Shown here in pieces: positions 1 to 7,259 of a stretch of DNA of 25,239 bases; positions within the stretch are counted from its first letter, which is position 1, and every line of letters begins with the position of its first letter. Location of the stretch: the NCBI GenBank assembly GCA_035570595.1, contig DATMLF010000166.1, forward strand, positions 1 through 25,239, read 5' to 3'. Made by a program: the position numbers and the translations under genes. The notes below the pieces were generated by a model. That model did not search any database. It was not told where the DNA came from and saw only the letters and a list, made by a program, of their open reading frames with translations. The stretch comes from AP-15 sp035570595. GTDB lineage: Bacteria; Pseudomonadota; Alphaproteobacteria; ATCC43930; CGMCC-115725.

Positions 1-2
1 GC

Positions 3-875
3 ATGAAGGGCATCATTCTGGCTGGCGGCACCGGGAGCCGGCTCTGGCCGATGACGCGGGTCGTCAGCAAGCAGCTGCTGCCGGTGCACGACAAGCCGAT
101 GATCTACTACCCGCTGACGACGTTGATGCTGGCCGGGATCCGCGAGATCCTGGTCATCACCACGCCGACCGATCTCGACCAGTACCAACGGCTGCTCGGG
201 GACGGCCGGACCTGGGGCCTCGAGCTCGACTACGCGGTGCAGCCCCGCCCGGAGGGGCTGGCGCAGGCGTTTCTGATCGGCCGCGACTTTCTCGCCGGCG
301 GCCGCTCGGCGCTGGTGCTCGGCGACAATTTGTTCTACGGCCACGGCCTCGTCGCGTCGTTGCGGCATGCCGCGGCGAGCGACGCGGGTGCGGTCATCTT
401 CGGCTATTGGGTGCGCGAGCCGAGCCAGTACGGTGTCGTCGATTTTGCTCCGAACGGGACGGTTCGGGCCATCGTCGAAAAACCGGCGACGCCGCCTTCC
501 AACTATGCGGTGACCGGCCTCTACTTCTACGACGAGGAGGCCCCCGAGATCGCCGCCAGCCTGAAGCCGTCGGCGCGCGGCGAGCTCGAGATCACCGATC
601 TCAACAACCATTATCTGCGGCAGGGGCGCCTCGAGCTTGAAACGCTGGGGCGCGGGTTCGCCTGGCTCGACACCGGCACACCGGAAAGCCTGCTGCACGC
701 GGCGGAGTTCGTCGCGACGATCGAGGCGCGGCAAGGGCTCAAGATCGCCTGCCCGGAAGAAATCGCCTGGCGGCAGAATTGGATCGACAACGCTCAGCTG
801 AGGCGCCTGGCAACCAATTTCGCGAGCAATTCCTATGGGCGGTACCTGCTCGAGCTGCTGGAGCTTGGCCGCTAG
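3..875 (+). CDS. rfbA: Glucose-1-phosphate thymidylyltransferase (dTDP-glucose synthase)
   Basis: This 290-residue protein is a complete RmlA/RfbA nucleotidyltransferase, of normal length for the family. It joins dTTP and glucose-1-phosphate to give dTDP-glucose, the first step of dTDP-L-rhamnose synthesis for cell-surface polysaccharide. Visible family marks are the N-terminal nucleotide-binding loop LAGGTGSRLWP (residues 6-16), the lysine of SKQLLPV (Lys23), the metal-binding LGDN (Asp108) and the sugar-phosphate lysine of VEKP (Lys160). The ATG lies 2 bases from the window edge, so its RBS and any upstream rfbB/C/D genes are out of view. No rhamnose gene follows it, so it is probably the last gene of its operon. 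The family assignment is firm. Exact substrate preference (dTTP rather than another NTP) is inferred from family. Confidence 0.96.
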   Translation: MKGIILAGGTGSRLWPMTRVVSKQLLPVHDKPMIYYPLTTLMLAGIREILVITTPTDLDQYQRLLGDGRTWGLELDYAVQPRPEGLAQAFLIGRDFLAGGRSALVLGDNLFYGHGLVASLRHAAASDAGAVIFGYWVREPSQYGVVDFAPNGTVRAIVEKPATPPSNYAVTGLYFYDEEAPEIAASLKPSARGELEITDLNNHYLRQGRLELETLGRGFAWLDTGTPESLLHAAEFVATIEARQGLKIACPEEIAWRQNWIDNAQLRRLATNFASNSYGRYLLELLELGR

Positions 876-1423
876 AAGGCTACGCGGGCGGGTCTTGAAC
901 TCCGCGCGCCGCTGCGCCCGCCGACGCTCGTGGGTTAAGCTCGGCCGGTTGTCGCGCGAGGCGATGTCGAGCAAAATTCGCATTGCGCTGCCGCGGCACG
1001 GCGGGCCGTTTCAAGGAGAGCAAGTGGTCGATCGCCGACACCGAACCACAGTGGCGGAGCTGCGATGACGGTCGTTTCGGATGCGGCCGAGCCGTGCATC
1101 GGCGGGAAACCGTCGCCCTGCCCTCGTGCCGGGTCCCGACCCCACTCCGCCGCCCTCCGGGCATTTCTGGGCCGACACGGCGTCGGCGCCGACGCGCCGG
1201 CCGCGGTGGCCGTGCTGTGCGAGCTGGCGGACCCGGCCCGCGGTCGCGATGGTCAGGACGCGGTTCGCGCGGCTCGGCGAGCGCTGGTGGGTCGACACCC
1301 GCGAGCGGCTGCTCGCCGGAGACGCGGCACAGCACGCCGCCGCGTCCGACGGCTTGCGCGCCGAGGCGGCGCGCTTCGCTAATGGGTCCGTTCTGGCGCT
1401 TAGCACCTATCCCCCTACCTCTT

Positions 1424-1503
1424 CGTCATTCCCGCGAAAGCGGGAACCCAGGACGGCGGGCACCGAGCGCTCGCCTTGAACCCCGCCTGCGCGGGGGCGA
1501 CGG
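1424..1503. repeat. REP-like inverted pair (CGTCATTCCCGC type)
   Basis: Two GC-rich palindromes face each other. The left one (1424-1452) begins CGTCATTCCCGC and forms the hairpin CCCGC-GAAA-GCGGG (1431-1444). The right one (1474-1503) forms CCCCGC-CTGC-GCGGGG (1481-1496) and ends GGCGACGG. The right unit is a diverged inverse copy of the left, with about 21 bp between them. This layout matches the dispersed CGTCATTCCCGCGAAAGCGG-type intergenic repeats common in many proteobacteria. When translated it gives the tell-tale HSRESGNPG string, a frequent source of false genes. Copy number in this genome cannot be judged from one window. Confidence 0.8.
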
Positions 1504-1619
1504 ATAGGAGGCGACCGGAGTCGTTCGTTTAGTTCGCACCACCAGGCCCCTACGGGCGTTTGCTCCGCCGCACTGAGCCCGGTCAGCCACTGCTTTCTCC
1601 AGCCGGAACGCCCAATGCT

Positions 1620-1737
1620 CTAGCAGGATGCTGAAAAAGGGTTTTCAGCCGTTTTCCTGCTCTGCTGGGTCAATGGGTTAGATGGTAGGCACCGCCCAAG
1701 TCCGCTCCATGTTCCGCCTTTTTCAGCAGCCTGCTAG
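1620..1737. mobile_element. MITE-like element, 17-bp terminal inverted repeats flanked by CTAG
   Basis: A 118-bp unit has near-perfect terminal inverted repeats: CAGGATGCTGAAAAAGG at 1624-1640 and the complement of CAGGCTGCTGAAAAAGG at 1717-1733, differing at one base. Each is flanked outside by CTAG (1620-1623 and 1734-1737), which fits a 4-bp target duplication of a palindromic site. The 76-bp interior has no ORF, so the element would need a transposase supplied in trans. The GCTGCTGAAAAAG end sequence resembles termini of known proteobacterial insertion sequences, but I cannot assign the IS family from memory with certainty. It could also be the two ends of an internally deleted IS. Confidence 0.7.
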
Positions 1738-1905
1738 GACGGCTCCGCATGCTGGCCGCTGGTTACGGGTGGCCGTCCGACCTCAATTGCGCCGTCGGGG
1801 CGGATGCCAGACTGATTGTTGGCGCTCCTCGTTTCTAACCCGGGGGTGGCGCGGCGGGGCGGCGGGGGGTATGTCAGCGGGCGGACGGCGAGAGGCATAA
1901 CCGGC

Positions 1906-2757
1906 ATGCGACGTTTTGAGGGCACCGACAGCTATGTGGCGACACCCGACCTACAGGTCGCGGTCAACGCCGCTATCGCGCTCGAACGCCCGCTGCTCGT
2001 CAAAGGCGAGCCTGGCACCGGCAAGACGATCCTGGCGCACGAGATCGCCCGCGGCATCGGCAAAGACCTGATCACCTGGCACATCAAGTCGACGAGCAAG
2101 GCGCAGCAGGGGCTTTACGAATACGATGCGGTCGCGCGCCTGCGCGACGGCCAGCTCGGCGACGAGCGGGTCTACGACATCGCCAACTACATCGTGCCGG
2201 GCAAGCTGTGGGAAGCATTCACGGCCGAAACCGCACCTGTGCTGCTGATCGACGAGATCGACAAGGGCGACATCGAGTTCCCGAACGATCTGCTGCTCGA
2301 GCTCGACCGGATGGAGTTCTACGTCTACGAGACGCGGCAGACCATCCGCGCGCGCCAGCGCCCGGTCGTCATCATCACCTCGAACAACGAAAAAGAGCTG
2401 CCCGACGCGTTTTTGCGGCGGTGCTTTTTTCATTACATCCGCTTCCCCGACCGCGAGACGATGGGAAAGATCGTCGAGGTGCACTTCCCCGGCCTCAAGC
2501 ACGAGCTGGTGCACGAGGCGCTGACGATCTTTTTTGACGTGCGGCAGGCGCCGGGTCTGAAGAAAAAGCCGTCGACCTCGGAACTGCTCGACTGGCTGAA
2601 GCTGCTGTTGGTCGAGGACGTCTCTCCCGAGACCCTGCGCACCCGCGACCCGGCAAAGCTGATCCCGCCGCTGCACGGGGCGTTGCTGAAAAACGAGGAG
2701 GACGTGCACCTGTTCGAGCGCCTCGCCTTTCTGCACCGCCGCGGCGAGCGCGGCTGA
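1906..2757 (+). CDS. MoxR-family AAA+ ATPase
   Basis: A 283-residue AAA+ ATPase of the MoxR/CoxD type. Members usually act as chaperones that insert cofactors or mature a partner, working with a VWA-domain protein. Walker A is GEPGTGKT (residues 34-41), Walker B is VLLIDEID (112-119), sensor 1 is in IITSNNEKELPDAF, and FLRRC supplies the arginine-finger region. I chose the ATG at 1906 because MRRFEGTDSYVATPDLQ matches the usual family N-terminus and GAGG lies about 10 bases upstream; the frame is open back to 1816 but that extension is low-complexity. The next gene is tail-to-tail on the other strand, so the usual downstream VWA (CoxE-like) partner is absent here. The family is certain; the client is unknown. 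Confidence 0.93.
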   Translation: MRRFEGTDSYVATPDLQVAVNAAIALERPLLVKGEPGTGKTILAHEIARGIGKDLITWHIKSTSKAQQGLYEYDAVARLRDGQLGDERVYDIANYIVPGKLWEAFTAETAPVLLIDEIDKGDIEFPNDLLLELDRMEFYVYETRQTIRARQRPVVIITSNNEKELPDAFLRRCFFHYIRFPDRETMGKIVEVHFPGLKHELVHEALTIFFDVRQAPGLKKKPSTSELLDWLKLLLVEDVSPETLRTRDPAKLIPPLHGALLKNEEDVHLFERLAFLHRRGERG

Positions 2758-2788
2758 GGGGCTCGCTTCGGCGGCGCGGGTGCGCACC

Positions 2789-3898
2789 TCAATCGCGGAC
2801 CGCTGCCGCAACGAGCCTCATAAAGCCGTCCATCGCCGCCGGGTCGGTCCACCGCATGACCGCGACGAGGGCGTTCTGCTGGTCGACCCAGGTTACGTTG
2901 CCGCCGGCGCCGCGCGCGAAATAGCTCGTTTCCGAGGCGCTCGGGTAGAGGGCGCGGTCGGTGTTGAGCCACCACAGATAGCCGTATTGGGGAAAAAGCG
3001 GGCAGGGCTCGAGCATACGCCCGATCCATTCCTCGGACAGGATGCGCCGACCGCCCCAGACGCCGCGGCTGAGCAGCATCAGCCCGATCCGCGCCTGGTC
3101 GCGGGCCGAGACAAAGACGCCGCCGCCCCAGTGCCCGCCGCCCGAGACCGACTGCACCCGGCGGCCGTCGACCTCGACCCAGGAGTTGCGGTAGCCGTGC
3201 CACTCCCAGTCGGGCGACGCGCCGACCGGCTCCATGACCAATTCGCGAAACACTTCTGGCAATGGCCGGCGCCACAGCCGCAGCAAGGCGAGGGCCAGGC
3301 GGTTGACGCGCACGTCGTTGTATTCCCAGAAGCCGCCGGGCGGCTGCAGGTCGCGGTGGCTGCCCTTGGGTGCGGCGCTCGGCCGGCCCGCCGACGCGCG
3401 GTTGCGGTCGACCAGGTCGGGCTTGTCCCACAGCGCACCCTCCCATTCCGACGTCTGCTGCAACAAATGGTGCCAGGTGATCGCGTCGTTGTGCGGCGGC
3501 TCGAACCCGCCGTCGTCGACGGCCCGGCGGACCGGCTCATGCGGGTCGGGGAGGAGGCCGCGGTCCCAGGCGAGCCCGGCAAGGATCGCGAGATAGCTCT
3601 TGGCGACGCTGAAAGTCATGTCGGCCCGCGACGTATCGCCCCACTCGGCAACGATGTCGCCATGGCGCACCAACAGCCCGTTCGGCGCGCCGCGCGGCCG
3701 CACCGGACCGAGGGTTTCGTTCCACGGCGGGCGCTCGCCGAAATCGGTCAGGACCATCTCGGCGAGATCGCGCGTCCACGGCGTCTCATGCCCGGCGGCG
3801 TGGGCGGCCGCGGCGGCGACGCAGGCCGGGTCGAGACCGGCATCGGCAGGCGCGCGGCATGGCCAAGGCGCGGCGTGAGGCGGGGGAAAGTCTGTCAT
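2789..3898 (-). CDS. Serine hydrolase, class C beta-lactamase family
   Basis: A 369-residue member of the beta-lactamase/penicillin-binding-protein-like serine hydrolases (Pfam Beta-lactamase). The nucleophile motif SVAK is at residues 97-100 and a candidate second motif, YND, is at 193-195. The C-terminal part has the usual GGGVFVSARDQARIGLMLL segment. No clear signal peptide is seen: the N-terminus is Pro/Ala-rich and not a hydrophobic helix, so it may be cytoplasmic. Such proteins are more often esterases or peptidases of unknown substrate than true beta-lactamases, so the sequence alone should not be read as antibiotic resistance. It stands alone, tail-to-tail with the MoxR gene (31-bp gap) and divergent from tatA. 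Start: ATG at 3898, with a GGAG about 12 bases upstream. Confidence 0.87.
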   Translation of the reverse strand: MTDFPPPHAAPWPCRAPADAGLDPACVAAAAAHAAGHETPWTRDLAEMVLTDFGERPPWNETLGPVRPRGAPNGLLVRHGDIVAEWGDTSRADMTFSVAKSYLAILAGLAWDRGLLPDPHEPVRRAVDDGGFEPPHNDAITWHHLLQQTSEWEGALWDKPDLVDRNRASAGRPSAAPKGSHRDLQPPGGFWEYNDVRVNRLALALLRLWRRPLPEVFRELVMEPVGASPDWEWHGYRNSWVEVDGRRVQSVSGGGHWGGGVFVSARDQARIGLMLLSRGVWGGRRILSEEWIGRMLEPCPLFPQYGYLWWLNTDRALYPSASETSYFARGAGGNVTWVDQQNALVAVMRWTDPAAMDGFMRLVAAAVRD

Positions 3899-4054
3899 GT
3901 TTCGGGGTGCTCCGGGGAAGATGATCGGCCTTGATTTTCGATTTGGTTCGCACGACCTCGTGATGGAGCGGCGTTAACCGCCATCCCGCGCTTGCAATCG
4001 CAGCACCGGGGTCGCTAGAAATCGACTTCGTAGCGTTCCAGGGTCATGGATATT

Positions 4055-4309
4055 ATGGGTTCCTTCAGCTTGATGCACTGGATCGTCGTCCTGGCGATCA
4101 TCCTAATCCTGTTCGGCGCCGGGAAGCTGCCGCGTGTCATGGGCGATTTCGCCAAAGGCATCAAGGCGTTCAAGGCCGGGATGAAGGACGAGGACGAGCC
4201 CGAGGCGCCGCCGCCCGTCGTGCAGGTGGCGCCGCCCGCACCGACCGCGACCGCCGGTGCCGCGCCGGTCGGCACGGCCGACCATCCGCACGAACGCGTC
4301 TCCCCGTAA
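4055..4309 (+). CDS. tatA: Sec-independent protein translocase subunit TatA
   Basis: A small TatA/E-type subunit of the twin-arginine translocase, which forms the pore-like assembly that exports folded proteins across the inner membrane. It has one N-terminal transmembrane helix (WIVVLAIILILFG), the FGAGKLP hinge and an amphipathic helix (PRVMGDFAKGIKAFKAGM), then a charged and Pro/Ala-rich tail. I prefer the ATG at 4055, giving 84 residues starting MGSFSLMHW like most alphaproteobacterial TatA, because AGGG (4040-4043) lies 11 bases before it; that motif is only 2 bases before the alternative ATG at 4046 (87 residues). tatB and tatC do not follow, so this gene is detached from the usual tatABC operon, or is a second tatA copy. 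Confidence 0.9.
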   Translation: MGSFSLMHWIVVLAIILILFGAGKLPRVMGDFAKGIKAFKAGMKDEDEPEAPPPVVQVAPPAPTATAGAAPVGTADHPHERVSP

Positions 4310-4328
4310 CCGCTGCCGGGGGCAGCGG
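4310..4328. terminator. Hairpin after tatA, possible terminator
   Basis: CCGCTGCC (4310-4317), loop GGG, GGCAGCGG (4321-4328) is a perfect 8-bp stem starting directly after the tatA stop codon. It is followed only by a T-poor stretch (CTGTTCCCC), with a weak T-run further on at about 4356-4360, so it is not a classical intrinsic terminator. It sits between tatA and the convergent tRNA gene and may serve as a two-way transcription barrier or mRNA 3'-end stabiliser. Confidence 0.5.
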
Positions 4329-4365
4329 CTGTTCCCCGTGTGAGCTGAGCTTCCTGTTTTATCGG

Positions 4366-4442
4366 TGGTAGCGGGGGAGGGATTTGAACCCCCGACCTTG
4401 GGATTATGATTCCCCTGCTCTAACCAGCTGAGCTACCCCGCC
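4366..4442 (-). tRNA. tRNA-Met (anticodon CAT)
   Basis: The reverse strand folds as a full 77-nt cloverleaf with encoded CCA. The acceptor arm is GGCGGGG paired with CCCCGCT, the D arm is GCTC...GAGC, the anticodon loop is ATCATAA with anticodon CAT, and the T arm is built on GGGGGTTCAAATCCC. The closing pair of the anticodon stem (27-43) is a G-A mismatch. The GGCGGGG acceptor with A73 and the ATCATAA loop resemble alphaproteobacterial elongator tRNA-Met. A CAT anticodon is shared with initiator tRNA and with the tRNA-Ile that is modified to lysidine; a G1-U72 wobble is present rather than the C1-A72 mismatch of initiators. It lies 36 bp downstream of mnmA on the same strand and could be co-transcribed. 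Confidence 0.93.
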
Positions 4443-4478
4443 GCGCGGCCCCGGATATAGGAGATGGCGGGGAGAGGG

Positions 4479-5654
4479 TCAAGCCGCGGCGGCCGCTCCC
4501 CCAGCCCGCGCCCGCCGGCGGATCCAGCCGCCGCCGAGCACCCGTTCGCCGTCGTAAAGAACCGCGGCCTGCCCCGGCGCCACTCCTGACGCGGCGGCGT
4601 CAAGGACAAGCTCCGCTTCCCCGGCGGCGTCATAGGGGTAGAGGGTGGCCGGAACCGGCGGCTGGGCCGAGCGCAGCTTGGCGAGGAGCCGCACCCCGTC
4701 CGGCGACGGCTCGCGGGCGGGAAACCAGTTCAATTCTCCGAGTGGCACGCGGGTCTCGGCCAAGGCGTCGCGCGGGCCGACCACGACGCGCCGGGTTTCG
4801 GGCTCGATCGCCAGCACGTGCAGCGGATCGGGTCCGGGGACGCCGAGCCCCTTGCGTTGGCCGACGGTGAAGTGGGCAATGCCGCGATGCCGCCCGAGGA
4901 CGCGGCCGTCGCGGTCGACGATGTCGCCGGGCTCGGCGGCTGCGGGCTGCAGCCGCCCGACCAGCCCGGCATAGGACCCCTGCGGGACAAAGCAGATGTC
5001 CTGGCTGTCGGGCTTGTCGGCGACGGCGAGACCAAAGCGGCGCGCCAATGCGCGGGTCTCGTTCTTGGCGAGGCCGCCCAGCGGAAAGCGCAGGAAATCG
5101 AGCTCGGCCTTTGTCGTGGCGAAGAGGAAATAGCTCTGGTCGCGGCCGAGGTCGCGGGCGCGGTGCAGCTCGGGCCCGTCCGGGCCGCGCAGCCGGCGCA
5201 CGTAATGCCCGGTGGCGAGCGCCGCGGCGCCGAGGTCGCGTGCGGTCGCCAACAAGTCGCGAAACTTGATCCGCTGGTTGCAGCGGATGCACGGGATCGG
5301 GGTTTCGCCGCGCCGATAGGACAGGGCGAAATCCTCGATCACCTCATGGCGGAAGCGGCTCTCGTAATCGAGCACGTAATGGGCGATGCCGATCCGTTCG
5401 GCGACCCGCGCCGCATCGTGGATGTCTTGCCCGGCGCAGCACGCGCCCTTATGCCCGACCGCGGCGCCATGGTCGTAAAGCTGCAACGTGATGCCGACGA
5501 CCTCGAAACCGCCCTCGGCGAGCAATGCCGCCGTCACCGACGAGTCGACCCCGCCCGACATCGCGACGACGATGCGGTGGCCGGCCGGATTGCCGGGCAG
5601 GTCGATCTCCGGGGAAATTGCGCTCATGCCAGAGACATGCCTGTTGCTGCTCAC
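4479..5654 (-). CDS. mnmA: tRNA-specific 2-thiouridylase MnmA
   Basis: A 391-residue MnmA, which activates U34 of Lys, Glu and Gln tRNAs with ATP and installs sulfur to make 2-thiouridine in the cytoplasm. The PP-loop SGGVDSS is at residues 33-39. The two catalytic cysteines are in PCIRCN (Cys125) and SQDICF (Cys221), and the SQDICFVPQGSYA signature is intact. The GTG start at 5654 overlaps the tenA stop as GTGA, which favours coupled translation; an internal ATG at 5627 (codon 10) is the alternative and gives a more usual N-terminus. In other bacteria the sulfur comes from IscS through relay proteins, and iscS is in the same gene run here, so the context fits the chemistry. No Tus relay genes are visible. 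Confidence 0.96.
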   Translation of the reverse strand: MSSNRHVSGMSAISPEIDLPGNPAGHRIVVAMSGGVDSSVTAALLAEGGFEVVGITLQLYDHGAAVGHKGACCAGQDIHDAARVAERIGIAHYVLDYESRFRHEVIEDFALSYRRGETPIPCIRCNQRIKFRDLLATARDLGAAALATGHYVRRLRGPDGPELHRARDLGRDQSYFLFATTKAELDFLRFPLGGLAKNETRALARRFGLAVADKPDSQDICFVPQGSYAGLVGRLQPAAAEPGDIVDRDGRVLGRHRGIAHFTVGQRKGLGVPGPDPLHVLAIEPETRRVVVGPRDALAETRVPLGELNWFPAREPSPDGVRLLAKLRSAQPPVPATLYPYDAAGEAELVLDAAASGVAPGQAAVLYDGERVLGGGWIRRRARAGGAAAAA

Positions 5655-6349
5655 CCCCGGATCGGGGGTGGGGGGTCTTCTTTAAGCGCGTCAAGCCCGA
5701 TTTGCCAGAAATTGGCCTCGAGCCGGGTGGCGGTCGAGAACGCGGTCGCGAGATAGGGGAAACGGCCGTCGCCGCCACGCCGGAAAAACTGCTCGTCGAG
5801 TGCTGCTTTGGCCTCGCGGGCGAGGTCCTGGTACTCGGTGCCGGCGTACATTTCGAGCCACTCGCGGTAGGGGTTGCCGTCATGCCGGGTCGCCGGGTCG
5901 GCCGCGCGCTCGGCCGCGATCACAGCGTAGCCGATCACACACGGGGCGAGCGCGGTTTCGAGGTCGAGCCGGTCTCCGGCAAGCCCGCGATCGAGCACAA
6001 AGCGCGTGTAGGCGACTGTCGCCATCGCCTCGGGCTCGGCCCCCATCGCCGCTTCCGACAGTCCCCAGCCGCGGCAATAGTCGATGTGAAGGCCGATTTC
6101 GACATCCAAGGTCGCGGCGACCAAGCGCTGCGCCCGCCGCATCTCGGCAAGCGTGTCGGACTTGTAGACCGCAAGACCCCAGGCGCGCGCGAAATGGATC
6201 AGAAACAGGTAGTCCTGGGTCAGATAGCGGCGGAAGCACGCCTGCGGCAATGTGCCGGAGGCAAGGAGCATGACAAATTCGTGCCGGGTGTAGGCGCGCC
6301 ACGGCTCGGCCGACGCCGCGACCAGCCGGTCAAAAAGTCCTTCGGCCAT
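5651..6349 (-). CDS. tenA: TenA-family aminopyrimidine aminohydrolase / thiaminase II
   Basis: A 232-residue TenA-fold protein. Characterised members hydrolyse aminopyrimidine breakdown products of thiamin for salvage, and some cleave thiamin itself. The catalytic cysteine is in the ALAPCVIGY segment (Cys137), Asp46 is in TQDYLFL where TenA binds the pyrimidine, and the C-terminal active-site glutamate is in RLEANFW (Glu211). All expected catalytic positions are present, so it should be active. It follows fdx by 16 bp and overlaps mnmA by 4 bp. Its place in a sulfur/Fe-S gene run is notable because thiazole synthesis also draws sulfur from cysteine desulfurases, but no other thiamin gene is present, so a direct functional link is only inferred. 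Confidence 0.88.
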   Translation of the reverse strand: MAEGLFDRLVAASAEPWRAYTRHEFVMLLASGTLPQACFRRYLTQDYLFLIHFARAWGLAVYKSDTLAEMRRAQRLVAATLDVEIGLHIDYCRGWGLSEAAMGAEPEAMATVAYTRFVLDRGLAGDRLDLETALAPCVIGYAVIAAERAADPATRHDGNPYREWLEMYAGTEYQDLAREAKAALDEQFFRRGGDGRFPYLATAFSTATRLEANFWQIGLDALKEDPPPPIRG

Positions 6350-6365
6350 GCCCGGTGCTGCCCGG

Positions 6366-6698
6366 TCAGCCGAGCAGCAGGTTGCGGGTCGCCGCCGGCA
6401 GCCGCACGGTTAGCCCGTCGAGTTCCTCGGTAATGATGATCTGGCAGCCCAGCCGCGAGGTCGTGCTGAGATTGAAGGCGAGGTCGAGCATGTCCTCCTC
6501 GTCTTCGGTCGCCTCCTTCAGCAACTCGTACCATTCGGGGTCGATGATCACGTGGCAGGTCGAGCACGCGAGCGAGCCTTCGCAGGCGCCCTCGATGTCG
6601 ATGTCATGGCGGTGGGCGACTTCGAGCACCGAGAGGCCAAGCGGCGCCTCGACCTCGCGCCGCCCCCCGTCGCGCTCGATAAAGACCATCTTGGGCAT
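6366..6698 (-). CDS. fdx: [2Fe-2S] ferredoxin, ISC type
   Basis: A 110-residue adrenodoxin-type ferredoxin of the kind encoded in ISC operons, which supplies electrons during Fe-S cluster assembly. The four cluster cysteines are Cys39, Cys45 and Cys48 (C-x5-C-x2-C in the segment CEGSLACSTC) and Cys85 (RLGCQI). I chose the ATG at 6698, giving MPKMVFIERDGG, because it matches ISC ferredoxin N-termini and forms a TGATG overlap with the upstream stop codon; the frame is open 12 codons further. The acidic stretch before Cys85 (ATEDEEDMLD) is typical of this subtype. The gene is intact although its usual scaffold partner IscU is missing from the cluster. Confidence 0.94.
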   Translation of the reverse strand: MPKMVFIERDGGRREVEAPLGLSVLEVAHRHDIDIEGACEGSLACSTCHVIIDPEWYELLKEATEDEEDMLDLAFNLSTTSRLGCQIIITEELDGLTVRLPAATRNLLLG

Positions 6699-7165
6699 CA
6701 GCGGGTGTCCAGGTCCGGCCCCGGATCCGGCCACGGCATCAGCTCCTCGGCGAGCGCCGCGGCCGCCAAAGCCGGCGCCGCACCCGCGGGCAGCGCGGCC
6801 ATGTCGGTAATCCGCAACAATGCGAGCCCGGCCTGCTCGGCCGCCGCAACGATCCGCGCCACGACGGCGGCGTCGTCCGCCGCCGCCAGGACGACGACGG
6901 CATGCGTCACCGGGCGGGCAAGCGCGCGTTCGGCGCGCAGGCGCGCGGCTTCGAGCAATTCATGCCACTCGATTGCCGAACCCGCCGCGGACGGGGCCAG
7001 CAGCACCCGCTCGAAACCCTCGCGATCGGGCAGGATCGCCGCGTTCCCGCCGAGCGACATCGCGACCGCGACGACAGCACCGCTCGCGTCGATGCCGACA
7101 GCGGCACCCGCCGCATCCGGATCGGCGTCCCCACCTTCCGGCTCCTCGATCTGAAACAGCTTCAC
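6698..7165 (-). CDS. Shrunken, degenerate HscA/Hsp70-like protein
   Basis: A 155-residue protein that looks like a reduced form of HscA, the Hsp70 chaperone of the ISC system (normally about 600 residues). The N-terminus LFQIEEPEG matches the LLQIxEPG leader of HscA. VGID (23-26) aligns with the first ATPase strand, but the DLGTTNS phosphate loop has become DASGAVV. ILPDREG (45-50) and the RPVTHAVVVLAAADDAAV...GLALLRI segment (84-119) align with the VVITVPAYFDDAQR...GLxVLRL part of lobe I. Lobe II, the linker and the substrate-binding domain are absent. The GTG start has GAGG 9 bases upstream, and the frame is clean to a TGATG overlap with fdx. It may be a retained non-ATPase remnant or a decaying gene. 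Ala-rich composition is consistent with drift. No ATPase function is expected. Confidence 0.6.
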   Translation of the reverse strand: MKLFQIEEPEGGDADPDAAGAAVGIDASGAVVAVAMSLGGNAAILPDREGFERVLLAPSAAGSAIEWHELLEAARLRAERALARPVTHAVVVLAAADDAAVVARIVAAAEQAGLALLRITDMAALPAGAAPALAAAALAEELMPWPDPGPDLDTR

Positions 7166-7242
7166 GCGAACCCGCCTCGCTCCGCCGCCAATCAGTCGGT
7201 TATAGGGGCGCGCCTAACCTCCCCATCCACTTTGCTGTCCGC

Positions 7243-7258
7243 GCCGGGGGTGCCCGGC
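7243..7258 (-). terminator. Hairpin directly after iscA stop
   Basis: A perfect 6-bp GC stem, GCCGGG and CCCGGC with a 4-base loop, begins one base after the iscA stop codon in the 94-bp gap before the HscA-like gene. No T-run follows, so it is more likely a partial terminator or mRNA-processing/stabilising stem than a full stop. A TATAAC (7204-7199, minus strand) lies downstream of it but no good -35 element accompanies it. Confidence 0.35.
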
Positions 7259-7259
7259 A

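Larger units (their letters stand above)
876..1905. other. Gene-poor interval with repeats; no convincing gene
   Basis: About 1 kb separates rfbA from the MoxR gene. It contains a REP-type inverted pair (1424-1503) and a MITE-like element (1620-1737), listed separately. A GCGGGCG/CGCCCGC inverted repeat (884-890 and 915-921) lies just after rfbA and could be part of its 3' end. Between about 1065 and 1420 several frames are open, and short stretches in two different plus-strand frames look protein-like (for example LGERWWVDTRERLL near 1290), but no single frame keeps this over a gene length and I recognise no family. It may be a decayed gene with frameshifts or simply GC-rich noise. I call no CDS here. 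Confidence 0.6.

Noticed and set aside
983..1507. 174-codon plus-strand frame over the REP pair
   Set aside because: Its end is the HSRESGNPG string produced by translating REP hairpins; the rest is Arg-rich without family features.
2780..3934. 384-codon plus-strand open frame
   Set aside because: Lies wholly opposite the beta-lactamase-family gene, which has clear SxxK and family motifs; the antisense product has none.
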